From: Isoetes taiwanensis | Taxonomy: Eukaryota; Streptophyta; Lycopodiopsida; Isoetales; Isoetaceae | NCBI GenBank assembly: GCA_021234155.1 | Contig: JAJEKV010000066.1 | Span: 558,001 to 622,000, forward strand | Length of the DNA: 64,000 bases | Reading direction: 5' to 3' | Shown: positions 49,373 through 60,225 of the stretch, in pieces | Numbering within the stretch: the first letter of the stretch is position 1 | Layout: each line of letters opens with the position of its first letter | Notes under the pieces: model-generated | Told to the model about the DNA's origin: nothing | The model's database searches: none | The model's input: only the letters and a program-made list of their open reading frames with translations | Program-made: the position numbers and the translations under genes

Positions 49373-50960
49373 TGTGACGCTCCTTGCGCTTATATATGAC
49401 GGCCCCGTATACATCGAAGGACCTTCCCCATCCAAGCAAGCACCGTCATTATGGGCCCTCTGTCTAACTTCGCGGCCCGGGGTCCAGACGATCGAGTAGA
49501 GGACCTGAGAGGTGTCATTCCGTCTCCGCCCTCTATGGGGTCCCTATGTGTCAACAAAGCAAAATATACAACATAAGCACTAGCAACAATAACAACAGAC
49601 TACCTCGAAGGGTAGTGATAATCCATCTAACCATGTCATCAAATACAACAATACAATGAATGCATCAAATACATCAAATAGACGCTCCTACCTGTGGCTC
49701 GGACTCAAGGGGAGTCGACCGACTTGGGGGGCCTCGGATAGAACAGATCGAAGTTATGGCAATGACTTGGGCGGCAATAGACAATGGCTAGGGTTGACCA
49801 CTCCATTCGCCCCTCCCCGCATACTTTGCAGATAGGCTAAATCAGGGCTCGGGCGTGGATCAGAATCTTGGGAGACGTAATCTCATGGTATCACCCAACG
49901 AGACTACTCCGGGTTGCATCTCCCCGATCCGATGAGGTAGGAAGGGTTGCATCTCCCCTTCCGAAGTCGCGGTGGTTCCATGGGGCTAGAGGATCGCGTG
50001 GACACACGCCCATACCCAACCGAACTCCCCAAAACAAGAGCCAAGCCGACACTTGCAACTCTTGAGAGTCAGGGCGACACCATTGACCCAGGAAGTGTCG
50101 GACCCATACCCGGCCCACACGAAGTGACCGACTATGAGCCTAGCCCGCTATGGGACCCCAGTAGCCGCGCTCAGCAGGGTCCTCCCTCCACTTTGCCACT
50201 GACCCCGTTGTGTGGTGCTCGATCCACCGTGATAGCCTCCGTGAGCTGCCGGGTGTGCTCTATGCACAGGCCGCATAATAATGGGGACTAGTGGGTCTAA
50301 ACTAGGAGCATCATCTACTAGTGGCTACTAGGTCTCTACCCCCCTTCCCAATACACAAGAGGTGGAAATATGAGATCAACCAACATCATATCAACATAAT
50401 CTTGATAATAAAAGAGAATAACAACTAATCCTAATCACATACATCTAACTTATAGTTAGGGTTCATTGATTAGGGTTCATGTTCAAGACAATAGGTTCTA
50501 GAATGGCTCTCTTTGCAACATCGAATCTATTCGAAATACCTACCCCTGACGCACTATTGCTAACTCCTTGGTTCTCCATCTCCAGCAAGTGTTGGAGAAG
50601 ATGATCCTCCTCTGCTGCTGCAACTCAGGCTGTCGAAGACGGTCTTCAAGTCAGAGCTCTGATCGCGAACCGGTGGGTCTGAGGTTGGAGGAGCCAAAAG
50701 TGGCTAGGGCTTAGGGTTTAGCCTTTTATATGTTAGGGTTTACATGAATGCCACTTGGCTCCCATAGGTGCGTCTATGTGGCGGTTCACCTATAAGGTGA
50801 GGCCATGTGGAAATGGCATCTTACCTTAGGTTGGCTAAGTTATAGATAACTTAGTCATTCCCCCACATTGGTCGTATACAAGTCTATTGATGTAGAATTG
50901 TATGGTGACGTGGCCGTAAAATATACGTACTTATACCGTATATTTTAGGGGAACGTCACA
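49373..50960 (-). repeat. 1.6 kb LTR (second copy, minus orientation)
   Basis: A 1,588-bp LTR with ends TGTGACG...CGTCACA, a good terminal inverted repeat. Near the outer end AAAATATACG and CGTATATTTT form a hairpin, and a related CGTATAC word lies near the inner end. The right edge cuts into a transposase-like coding region at 50961. No 3' LTR partner with a matching duplication was found in the window. Confidence 0.85.
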
Positions 50961-52279
50961 ATTCTCCATTTGTCCAGCATTGTCTCCAGATGCATCATGA
51001 CTATTTGGCTAGTATAACATACTCAAAGCATGTCTTTTGGTCTGATGGTTGTGCATCGCAGTTCAAGTCTTCTAGAGCATTTTATTATTTGGGAAGGTTT
51101 TCTGAGAAAAATGGAGTACAGATTGGCTGGAATTTCTTTGCGTCCTCGCATGGGAAGGGCGAGCATGACGGTGCAGGGGCTGTCATAAAAAGAATACTTA
51201 CAAGTGAGATGCTAACGAGGGATAGCACCTCTTCGTAATGCGGAGGATGCGTTCAAGTTCTTGACATGGTATTTCACATCAAAGAGAGGCCTGCAAGATA
51301 AGAACATCATCCGGTATGCAAACAATAAGGCTTCTTTTTTTTTTACTTAAACAGTACCAATTTCTTCATATAAATAATGCTAATATGGTATATCTATGTT
51401 TGTAGGCACTTTTGGTTAATACAGGTTGGGGAAGTATGCAGGAAATTACGTTATGACTGTGATACATTGAAGGGAACTACAAAGATACACACCATTAGAC
51501 CAATTTGTCAAAACAGATCCACTATGGTAGCTCACAAAGGTTTGTCTTGCTTCTGTAGTAGTTGTTGGAAGGGCTTATGGAATAAATGCTTTTATTTAAA
51601 GAGGCTGGGAGGTTACACATATTCAGAATTGAAGCCATTTATCGTGGAGAATCACAATCCTGTCACTCATGTGCAATATGAAGGTGACAACCAATGGAAA
51701 GCGCAACTTGTGGAAGTGGGTGATAATTTTGTCGTGAACGCGGAAGCAAACAATGAAGAGAATGTAGAGTTTTGGATTAACAAGTGTACTGAACCAATAC
51801 ATGTTGTGGAAAATGCTTTTAGAGACGAATGGGGTTCAAAATTCAGCAGACAAGAAGTTATCTTAACTGGCAAATATTACAAGTTTGTTGGTGAAAACAG
51901 GTATGAGTTATTGAGTCACATGCCAGATGTTTCATGCTATTCACATCTTGTCGTTTGTGCAAAAGTAGAGTTAATGCCTGTTGTAGGTGAACCATTAATG
52001 TATGAGCTGTCGTTGGGCTCATACGAGCACATAATAGATTGTTTGCCATTGCCTGAATCTAAATTGCTGGCAAGTAGTAAATCTAATACATCTTTGAAGA
52101 AAAAGAAACAAAAGCAGATTTTGGATGCTGTCAGGAAAAAGGTACAGGCCAGAAAGAAGAATTCAAAGCAGGCTATAGGAAAAACGAAGCCCGCTGCACG
52201 AAAAAGAAAGCCCTCAGAAAATTCAAAAGATAGGCTGATGCCAAAACGAAGAAGAGGAAGATGTGAGCGAATGGAATAG
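50961..52279 (+). pseudogene. transposase-like gene, 5' part lost, one intron
   Basis: Reading starts directly at the LTR border: LQMHHDYLASITYSKHVFWS, DGCASQFKSSRAFYYLGRF, GWNFFASSHGKGEHDGAG then AVIKRI. A frameshift near 51225 follows, then APLRNAEDAFKFLTWYFTSK to 51313. A GT-AG intron at 51314-51407 joins in phase to HFWLIQVGEVCRKLRYDCDT. Further on are CFCSSCWKGLWNKC (a possible metal-binding cluster) and a Lys/Arg-rich tail (KKKKQKQILDAVRKK; MPKRRRGRCE) that looks nuclear-localising. The D-G-x-x-S-Q-F-K and H-G-K-G-x-x-D-G-x-G pair recurs in repetitive eukaryotic proteins that I regard as RNase H-fold transposases, but I cannot name the family. The missing 5' part and the frameshift make it inactive. 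Confidence 0.5.
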
Positions 52280-52351
52280 ATTTGAGTTATGAAGTTACTG
52301 TTTTGAAGCAGATATGCTTGCAGATATGTGGCAGAAAATGTAGCAGAGTTT

Positions 52352-52462
52352 TTGTACCATGTGTTGCTGCTTTAACAAACAATCTAATTTTGATTCAAGC
52401 TGAGATTGTACCATGTATTGTTGCTGCTTTAGCAAACAATCTAATTTTGATTCAAGCTGAGT
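52352..52462 (+). repeat. tandem duplication, 54/57 bp
   Basis: Two adjacent units start TTGTACCATGT at 52352 and 52406 and end TTTGATTCAAGCTGAG. They differ by a 3-bp indel and a few substitutions. They lie just after the transposase-like stop codon. Confidence 0.85.
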
Positions 52463-52529
52463 TTGTTTAACAGTTTGTTTTGACTACAATTTATGCTTCA
52501 AAGGTATGTTTTGTAATGTTTGGATATGC

Positions 52530-53140
52530 AGTGTTTTACTAGATCTTTTAAGGGCAGGGGAGCTATGTTTTATGGCGTAGGATGTGTAGCTTCTATTAGT
52601 GGCCGAGCACATGGTGATGGAACATCCATTAGGGCAGCTCCAGATGGAGGATGCTTTGTAGCACATGGTAGCATGCTCCATGTCTATGACTGGACCTTGG
52701 AGGAGCAGCATATAGATTTCTTTCCAGATTCTTTGGAATGGGGACTTGATAATGCTTGCAAGTTGCAGTGGTTGCACAACAGCAATGTGGTTGCACAACA
52801 GCAACTTGGGATTTATTGATATGAGACAACCAAAGGCAACTGTCAAGTGGACAAACAGATTTTCTAGATTAAAGCTTTCTGACTCTGAAGAACACTGCTA
52901 CTCAAAACTTGCTGTAAATGGTTCTCAGCTATTTGCTAGTAGGGGAAATAGCGTATTTGTGGATTGCTGCTCCTTTGAGAGACTGTTAGAAATGTTCCAA
53001 CTGCCAAGCTCAGGAAATCAGAGGGCAGTTTGATCTCAGATATTAGCATTGGTGGTGGCAGGTTATTGCATGGTGAAAAAAAATTGTTTGATGTTTGGGA
53101 AACCCCAGTTTCTTATGGTATTGAATATGCTTAGTAGTGC
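52530..53140 (+). pseudogene. BTB/POZ-WD40-like host gene fragment
   Basis: The plus strand reads SISGRAHGDGTSIRAAPDGG, CFVAHGSMLHVYDWTLEEQ, then IDFFPDSLEWGLDNACKLQW. After a frameshift near 52800 it reads LGFIDMRQPKATVKW and CYSKLAVNGSQLFASRGNS, and after a second near 53025 SDISIGGGRLLHGEKKLFDV then WETP. The order matches the WD40/YVTN-like C-terminal half of plant BTB/POZ proteins of the At2g24240/At4g30940 type (my identification from motif memory). A segment seems missing after LEEQ. No BTB domain is present. These proteins are thought to be ubiquitin-ligase adaptors. Frameshifts and truncation show a dead fragment. Confidence 0.7.
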
Positions 53141-53802
53141 CAGAAATTCTTTATTGTTTCATTGGCCGAATGTAACCATATTGTATCATGAAGGCTTTGA
53201 TTTATTGATTGTTAATGTTGATAATAGCGACAACGGTCTAAAGTATGTATAAGTAAAATGGATTGTGCTGATAATACCATAATTTCTTTACTTCTTTACC
53301 CTATACTACACTTAAACGTAGTGGGGGGAACTTTTTTGTATTGATATGAGACTGAACTGAAGTACCATCAGCAACCAGGTGAGACTATAAAATAATTATT
53401 GCAAAAGGTTCTCTCATTTAAAAACATAATAAGCATATATATTATTATTAACTTCACTTATAATTTCCTTTTTGTTACAATCTTGAGTCAAATAATATTT
53501 GCTGGTCAGCTAGATTGATTTAGGTTACACGTTAATTCTCTAGCTTCTCCTATTATTTCACGATGCACAAAATCAAGTAATATGTACACAACATTGACTT
53601 AAAGAACTGACTTGAATTGGATTGATTTACCTTATGTCGTCGAGGGAGACCAAAGAAACGGGCTTCCTCGTTCAAGGATAATATTTAATATTCTTAAATG
53701 TATTAGACATCAATGCTGGTTGTTTCTTTTCCTTCAAAGATGTATGTAACATTCTTAAATGCTTAGACATCAATTGATAATATTTAAATGCTTAATGCGA
53801 TA

Positions 53803-53864
53803 GAGATAGGCTTATTTAGGTTCATACTTAGAGGAGATAGGCTTATTTAGGTTCATACTTAGAG
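53803..53864 (+). repeat. 31-bp tandem duplication
   Basis: Two perfect units beginning GAGATAGGCTTATTTAGGTT at 53803 and 53834. Confidence 0.9.
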
Positions 53865-54122
53865 GAGTATTTCATAGAGGACTATTTCATATGCCAGAGG
53901 AGTATTGCATAAAGGCTATAAATGTAAATGAAGTAGTGGAAATACTTTAATGTCATCTGATCAGTTAGCATCAAGTTTGCAATGAAACTCAAAATGGATT
54001 CCACAGAAAACAGAACAAGTACAAGTACACAGAACAAGTACACAGAACAAGTAACATATTTATAATAATGGTTTTTTACAGAAGTACTTGATGTAACAAA
54101 ATTTGGGCTGTCATGATATAAC

Positions 54123-54197
54123 TGCCACAAAATTTCTGTCTATCTAATGCCACAAAATATCTGTCTATGTAATGCCACAAAATTTCTGTCTATCTAA
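54123..54197 (+). repeat. 25-bp unit repeated three times
   Basis: Units beginning TGCCACAAAATTTCTGTCTA at 54123, 54148 and 54173, with one or two substitutions in the middle unit. Confidence 0.88.
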
Positions 54198-54344
54198 TGC
54201 CAACAAACTGCTGCAAAGTAATGTCATCGTCATCTCTGTTTCAGAATCTTCTTTCGCTATTTTATGGTCCTCTTTTGCTACTGGAGATTGAACTTCATTC
54301 TGCTCGTTCGTTGTAGATGGTATAGCATTTGGAACACCTTCTGT

Positions 54345-56400
54345 CTAAAAACCTACAGAGTTGAGATCAATAACCAAACCAACCTGCTCATTGAAGGCAT
54401 TGCTCGGCATGCCTGGGAACCAAAGGTTTGTAATCCCTGGTGGATCCCAAGACTCACATTGTTGACTTGAATCTGTAGCTGCCAAATTACCATTTTAGAA
54501 GATATTACCATTTATTTGAACCAAGTAAAAAAACTCAAAGATCTTACCTTTGGATTCAGTGGTGTGTGTGGTGGCCTCCACTTCAACAAACTTCTCTTTA
54601 GTACAGCCTGCATCTTTGATTGGAGATGTATGCTCCAAGTTAGTTTGAGCATCTTCCTTCTGACCTGTGTTGTATCTTCATTCTGACATATGGTTGCATC
54701 TACTTTCTTATCTTTAGTAGATGGAGCTTTATATTTTCCAGCAGATCCAACAACCTCAGCAGATCCAACAGTCTCAGCAGCAGTCGAAACAATCTTAGCA
54801 GATCCAACATTAGTATTTTTGGAAGATCCCAAATCCTTAGTTGATCCCGCTGAATTATCTACATAGTTTATCCCTGCAATCTCGTTCTTCTTGGATGAGG
54901 AGGCCTTTTTCCTTGCATTCTTTGGTGGATTCTTGCATTCAAGTTTTCTCTTTCCACTCGTCTTCTTGGTGGGAACTTCGACTTGTATCCCTTCAGCACA
55001 TATCAAATGATTACCATCTACTTTATGAATTGAACCTCAAATGCAAGAAGTGCACACAATATATACCTGATTCATTAATCTCCACCTCGGGGTCAGGCTC
55101 TAATTTCTCCACACGTACATGCCTCCTAGTTAATATGAAATAAGAACTCAAAAGCAAGCAAAGAAATAAATGAAACTCACTTTTTGATGGGCTTGTCATC
55201 GACCTCGTAACTCTTCTTTTCACTTGCAATTTAGTGGATTTGATGTTCACAACTTCCACGTCTTCCTCATATTCTGCTACAGCAGTAGGACCTATCAAAT
55301 GGTTTATGGACATCTACTTCTGAATTGAAACTCAATTGCAAGAAATGAACAAAATATACACCTGATTCATTAATCTCCACCTCGGGGTCATGCTCTAATC
55401 TCTCTACACAAACAAGACTCCTAGTTAATATGAGAATAAAAACTCAAAAGCAAGCAAAGAAAAATTAAACTCACTTTTTGATGGGCTTGTCATCGACCTT
55501 GTAAATCTTCTTTTCACTTGCAATTTAGTGGATTTGTCGTTCACAACTTCTACATCTTCCTCATCTGAAATTGGATCAGAGCCTTCAGTGCTACTATCAT
55601 CTTCCTGCTTGCCATTGTCTGGTTTGAATTCAAGGTAGCCCAACTCTTGGTATAAATCAGCAGGCAGATCTTCTTTGCACACTATGCAATGCATGTTTTC
55701 AATGCATATTTGAAAACAAAATAAGTGGAACTTACGTCCACAATGCTAATGCACTTGCAAGTCAAAATTCGCACTAAAAGCCAAGCTACATACTTCACAA
55801 CCAGATGCCCTATCTACCTGTGTCCAAATACCAGCAGTAGGCCTAATTACTGACTCATGCACGAAAGAATCCTTTAAGTGTTTTAGGTTACTTATCCTTG
55901 TCTCCAAGTCTTCTATGGATTCTTTTGTCATTTCAAGAGACAACTTAATTTTGCTGATATCATACTCGAGAGACGACCTATTATCAGCATTTTTTTTCTG
56001 CTGTAAAATAGTTAGTAATGAAAGGCCATATATATTCTCTTCTTGCTCCAACTGAATCAATGCAATTGTCTCATCTGGACATACCTCCTTCAAATCCTGC
56101 AACTTATTTCTAGCTTCGATGCGTTTGGATAGAGTTGCTGCCATACGATCATAACCAGCAAGTTCTCCATTGGTCTCAACCATCTGCATCTCCTTTGCTT
56201 TTAAGTCTTGCTCCAAAGCTGACATTGTCGATTGCAAGCCATGCTGGTTAGTACAAATTGCAGCTGCTACATTACTTAACCCCAACTCCTCAATTGTAGT
56301 TCTTTTCTTGTTATTCCTTTTAGAGATTTGTAAACTGCCCCACGCAAATCTTGCCCAATCAAGCTTGTAGCTACTAGGGTTAGCAAGAGCCCTTTAGATG
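54345..56400 (-). pseudogene. coiled-coil / zinc-finger-like gene with duplicated exon pair
   Basis: The minus-strand exon at about 55736-56400 encodes a coiled coil (ALEQDLKAKEMQMVETNGEL; KKNADNRSSLEYDISKIKLS) followed by ASGCEVCSLAFSANFDLQVH, then an in-frame TAG, then HCG. Splicing at 55735 and 55682 joins in phase to LCKEDLPADLYQELGYLEF, so a C-x2-C...H-x-H-C-x2-C metal-binding motif is created across the junction. Next come two similar exon pairs: 55475-55681 with 55362-55420, and about 55198-55300 with 55070-55130. Each reads KSTKLQVKRR, TRSMTSPSK and LE-x-DPEVEINES. A Lys/Ser-rich exon (about 54550-55005) has a frameshift near 54675. A last exon, 54345-54478, reads QQCESWDPPGITNLWFPGMP and ends at TAG 54345-54347. 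I do not recognise the family. The start lies upstream, toward the copia insertion. Confidence 0.5.
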
Positions 56401-56462
56401 CTGAAGTCAAAGGACTTTAGAACTAAGAAGCTCCACGTTTCTACTAGGCTATTGTTTCTAGC

Positions 56463-56759
56463 AATGGATCCTCGGCTCTAAACCTAAAGAAGTTTGTGCT
56501 CAAGATTCCTTTCTAGCCTATTGTATTTGAACATGCAGAACTCGTCCTTTCTTATTTTATTTACAAACAGATTTTCTAAGCAGATTAACCGATGACTATA
56601 TATAAAACATTGTTAACTACTATAAGCAACAATAGAAATCCAGTAGCAGGAGCTAAAAAAAGGTTACAGTGCCGTCCCATCTGGGTAATTTATATAGTGA
56701 TAACTTGCTGAAAAAGAGGAAGTCTGGTTTACATGTTTATCAAATAAGAGAATCCAAAG
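56463..56759. repeat. 297-bp direct repeat, left copy
   Basis: Starts AATGGATCCTCGGCTCTAAA and ends GAGAATCCAAAG. It matches 61991-62287 over the full length with four substitutions that I can see. The left copy is joined to copia 3' sequence at 56760, where a 20-bp word from within the repeat (GAAGTCTGGTTTACATGTTT) is repeated. Confidence 0.95.
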
Positions 56760-57046
56760 GAAGTCTGGTTTACATGTTTCCAGTGCATGTCTGAACTGCA
56801 CTATTTTTCTAACAATGATTATTTCAATTCCAGTGCATGTCTGAACTGCACTCCTTTTTTTAATAAAGCCTTTGGCTTAGGTTGCATAAGCAGGGTTTCA
56901 GTGTATGTCTGAACTGTAAATTTACAAGACAACCTTGTGTCCTCAGTTCCATAAACGTGCATGTCTGAACTGCACTTTTTCCTGAATAAAGCCTATTGTT
57001 CAACTACATTGTGTAATGAACTTCAACCTCCTCCTTCACTGTATAA
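56760..57046 (-). other. copia 3' untranslated region with degenerate repeats
   Basis: The word GTGCATGTCTGAACTGCAC or close variants occurs at about 56783, 56833, 56901, 56957 and (weaker) 57064 on the plus strand, interleaved with AATAAAGCCT words. A purine-rich candidate tract on the minus strand lies at 57025-57040 (AGTGAAGGAGGAGGTT), but no LTR follows it. Confidence 0.6.
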
Positions 57047-57659
57047 TCACAGAACTTTAAGGGCATTTCTGAACTGTATAAATTTACTTTCAGTCAAAGC
57101 TTTTGTGAATACATCTGCTACTTGATCAGAGGTATTCACATACACTAATTTGATATAATTCTTTGAAACCATCTGCTACTTGATCAGAGATATTCACATA
57201 CACTAATTTGATATAATTCTTTGAAACCATATCCCTGATAAAATGCATATTTAACTCAATATGCTTTGTTCTCTCATGATCAATAGGATTTTTGGCTATG
57301 GCTATACAACTTTGGCTGTCAGTGTATATTTCTGTAGGATCAGTCTGTTTGCAATCTAATTCATCCAACAATCTTCTCAACCATGCTATCTCCCTTGCCA
57401 CTAGAGAGGATGCTGAATATTCAGCTTCAGCTGAAGACATTGCTATGGCACTTTGTTTTTTACACTTCCAATTAATTGCTCCTCCTGCTAGGTATACAAC
57501 ATAGCCTGAGGTAGATTTTCGTGATGCCAGATCTCCACCCCAATCTGCATCACTATAAGCATAAATATTAAGATCTTTTGAATCAAACATTATTCCATGA
57601 CTTATGGTGCCCTTGAGATATTTCAGTACCCTTTTCCCTGCCAACCAATGTTCTTTAGT
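57047..57659 (-). pseudogene. pol: copia RNase H, end shifted by 58-bp duplication
   Basis: YSDADWGGDLASRKSTSGYV and AIAMSSAEAEYSA are the RNase H core, with IYTDSQSCIAIAKNPIDHER following. After YIKLVYVNISDQVAD the frame is thrown off because the 58-bp unit at 57115-57172 is repeated at 57173-57230. The undisturbed unit nearest the 3' side continues in frame to a TGA at 57047-57049. Confidence 0.88.
57115..57230 (-). repeat. 58-bp tandem duplication in copia pol
   Basis: Two units with one visible difference (GAGGTATT versus GAGATATT). The length is not a multiple of three, so it disrupts the RNase H reading frame. Confidence 0.9.
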
Positions 57660-58640
57660 AGGATTGCTGCATTTTCTGCTCAAGATATTGACTATATAAG
57701 AGATGTCAGGTCTGCTATTGTTAGCTAGATATAATAGACATCCAACCAACTCTCTATAAGGTATCTTCTCCATTTCTTTCAATTCTTTTTCAGTCACCTC
57801 CTTTTTTGCTGTCAGTTTATGCCCTGGGACCACTGGTGTTTTGACCACATGAGCATCTACCAAATTAAACTTGTTTAACATATTATCAATATGTCTGCTT
57901 TGAGTTAACTTTAGCCAGTTCTTTTCTCTGTCTCTTGTGACTTCAATGCCCAAGAAATGTTTTAACTCTCCCAAGTATGTCATCCTATATCTGGCTTTCA
58001 GTATATTTTTGCAAACATCCAATGTTTTTGTATCATTAGCAATCATGATACAATCGTCTACATACAAGGCTATAATACAATACTTGTTGTCAACCTTGTA
58101 TCTATAAATGTTCCCATCATTTTGCAATTTCTCAAAACCCTGTTCTTTGAGATAATTATTTATGCACAGGTACCATTCCCTTGGGGCCTGTTTTAGCCCA
58201 TAAACTGCTCTATTCAATCTCCAGACTTTATTTGTGCCCCTTTCATAACCTGGAGCTTGCTTCATATAAACTTTTTCATCTAATTTTGCATTCAAAAGGT
58301 TGTTTTCACATCCATGTGATGTAGTTCTAAATTTAATGCATTTGTTAATCCCAAAAGTACCCTTATACTAGTAAGCTTCACAATAGGTGAATAAGTTTCT
58401 TCAAAATCTTTCCCTTTCTTTTGTGTAAAGCCTTGAGCAACAAGACGAGCTTTGTATTTTTTTGTACCATCCATTCCTTCCTTAATTCTAAATATCCATT
58501 TACTGCCAATTATGTTGTGATCAGCTGGGTAGTCAACCAGTTCATAAGTTTCTGTCTCCTCAAAAGACAAGAGTTCATCCTTCATTGCCTCTTCCCATTT
58601 GGCTTTATCTGGACAAGTTAATGCCTCATCTATTGTCCTT
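57660..58640 (-). pseudogene. pol: copia reverse transcriptase, one frameshift
   Basis: Motifs in order: IIGSKWIFRIKEGMDGTKKY, KARLVAQGFTQKKGKDFEET, YSPIVKLTSIR, HMDVKT (first catalytic Asp) at the frameshift near 58294, YGLKQAPREWY, and the catalytic box LYVDDCIMIAN (YVDD at 58053-58064). One T appears to be missing from a short T run, which creates TGA at 58292-58294. Confidence 0.92.
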
Positions 58641-58849
58641 GGAATGTCTCCATCTGCTACTAATGCCATGATCTGATCATAATCATGAGCTAAGTTTTCA
58701 AGTCTTTTACTTCTGTCTGTGTCATTTCTTCCATAAATTTCTTTGTCTATGTTGGCTTCCTCCAATAGCCTTTCAGCTTGTGATCTCCTTTTAGTTTTGC
58801 CACCTGTTTCCTCAATGTTACTCCCAAGAATGTCATGTTCTGTCATTTG

Positions 58850-59785
58850 TACCTTCTTTGCATGGTCTGCTTCAACTATTTCATCATCATCAGCATCTAA
58901 TACATTGTCTATTGGTTTTCTACAAGCTTCTTCATTTTGGTCCCTGTTTGGTTCAGCTTTTTTCCTTTGATGTCTATCTTTATAAACAACATCTTCATCA
59001 AATAATACACCTCTGCTGACTATAATTGTTTTTGAGCTTGGAACAAAAATTCTGAACCCTTTGCTTTCATCATCATATCCTACTAGAAAACCAATTTCAG
59101 CTTTGTTATCCAACTTCTTTCTCAACTCAGAGGGTATGTGTGCATATGTTAAGCATCCGTATACCTTGAATATGTCATAGTCTAAGTTATTTTTGTCATT
59201 TGACCAGACAAGTTCAGGAACATTACCTTGTATGCTCGAAGATGGTAATCTATTTTGTATTGTCACAGCAGTCTTCAATGCTTCCTCCCATAGGTAGTTG
59301 GGCAGACCACTAGCTTTGATCATTGATCTGACAGCATCCATTAAAGTCCTATTTCTTCTTTCTGCAACACCATTCTGCTGAGGAGTGTACCTACAAGTTA
59401 ATTGCCTTTTTATGCCATTAGCAATGCAAAAAGGTCTGAATTTTGAAAACAAGTATTCTCCTCCTCTATCTGATCGAATGCACTTCACATTTTTTCCAGT
59501 TTGCCTTTCCATTTCAGTGACATAATGCTTAAATGCATTCAATGCTTGTGATTTTCTTTCTAAGCAATAACATTTGCATTTTCTTGAATAATCATCAATG
59601 AATGATATAAAATACCTTTTGTTTGATTTTCCTCTCACATTTAGAGGTCCACACAGGTCAGTGTGCACAAGTTCCAATATTTCTCCTGCTCTATTTTTAC
59701 TTCTCTTAAAAGGTAACCTGTTAAGTTTTTCCAATGCACATCCGCCACAAACTAGTTTCCCTGAGTCAGCACTATGACATTCAAT
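58850..59785 (-). pseudogene. pol: copia integrase
   Basis: The catalytic core is visible: LVHTDLCGPLN (first Asp), FISFIDDYSRKCKCY, IRSDRGGEY (second Asp) and YTPQQNGVAERRNRTLMDAV (the Glu region), with VYGCLTYAHIP and IGFLVGYDDESKGFRIFVPS downstream. The domain itself is open without frameshift. It would insert element cDNA into chromosomes. Confidence 0.92.
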
Positions 59786-60225
59786 TCAACCTTTCTTGGC
59801 TAAGCTTTTAATGTTGTTAAAGTGAGTGTGAGCTAATCTGCTATGCCACAACTTGAAATCGGGAGCACACACAGTGTTAATTTCATTGTAAACTAAATTT
59901 TCCAACTGAAAAAGGTTCCCAACACGTTTTGCAATGAACTTCTTTTCATTTCCCAAAAAGATGTTACATCCTTGAGAGTCAAAATTGACAAGATCTACTA
60001 ACTGACTAACAGAAATTAGATTTTTGATTATGCTAGACACACATAAAACATTTTCAATGTCAACTACATTCCCTTCTAGGTCTGTTAACTGCAATAATCC
60101 CCTTCCTTCGATGGTTTCCAAGGCTCCATTTCCCACTTGCACACTCCTTGTATGATTCTTGGAGACTTTCTTGAGTAGATCAGTACTTTGTACTACTGAT
60201 CTTTCAGCTCCACTATCAACTACAA
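59786..60225 (-). pseudogene. pol: copia protease and pre-integrase region
   Basis: The aspartic protease active site is SLVVDSGAERSVV. Further on are IENVLCVSSIIKNLISVSQL and the pre-integrase block LWHSRLAHTHFNNIKSLAKK. A TGA (59786-59788) follows, within the spacer before the integrase zinc region; the frame stays the same across it (CGGCALEKLNRLPF). Confidence 0.88.

Larger units (their letters stand above)
53141..54340. other. no recognised gene; local tandem repeats
   Basis: AT-rich interval between two pseudogenes. It holds the two tandem arrays listed separately and an ACAGAACAAGTAC triplet at about 54005-54052. Confidence 0.5.

Noticed and set aside
42928-50960. The two 1.6 kb LTRs as the 3' and 5' LTRs of one element.
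   Set aside because: Both carry the leader and primer site on their inner (left) side, so both are 5' LTRs; a 3' LTR would have a polypurine tract instead.
56463-56759. Initial reading of the 297-bp repeat as the copia LTR (ends TGGATCC...GAGAATCCA).
   Set aside because: The primer site and the TGTGG...CCAACA termini place the 5' LTR at 61327-61990, so the repeat lies outside it.
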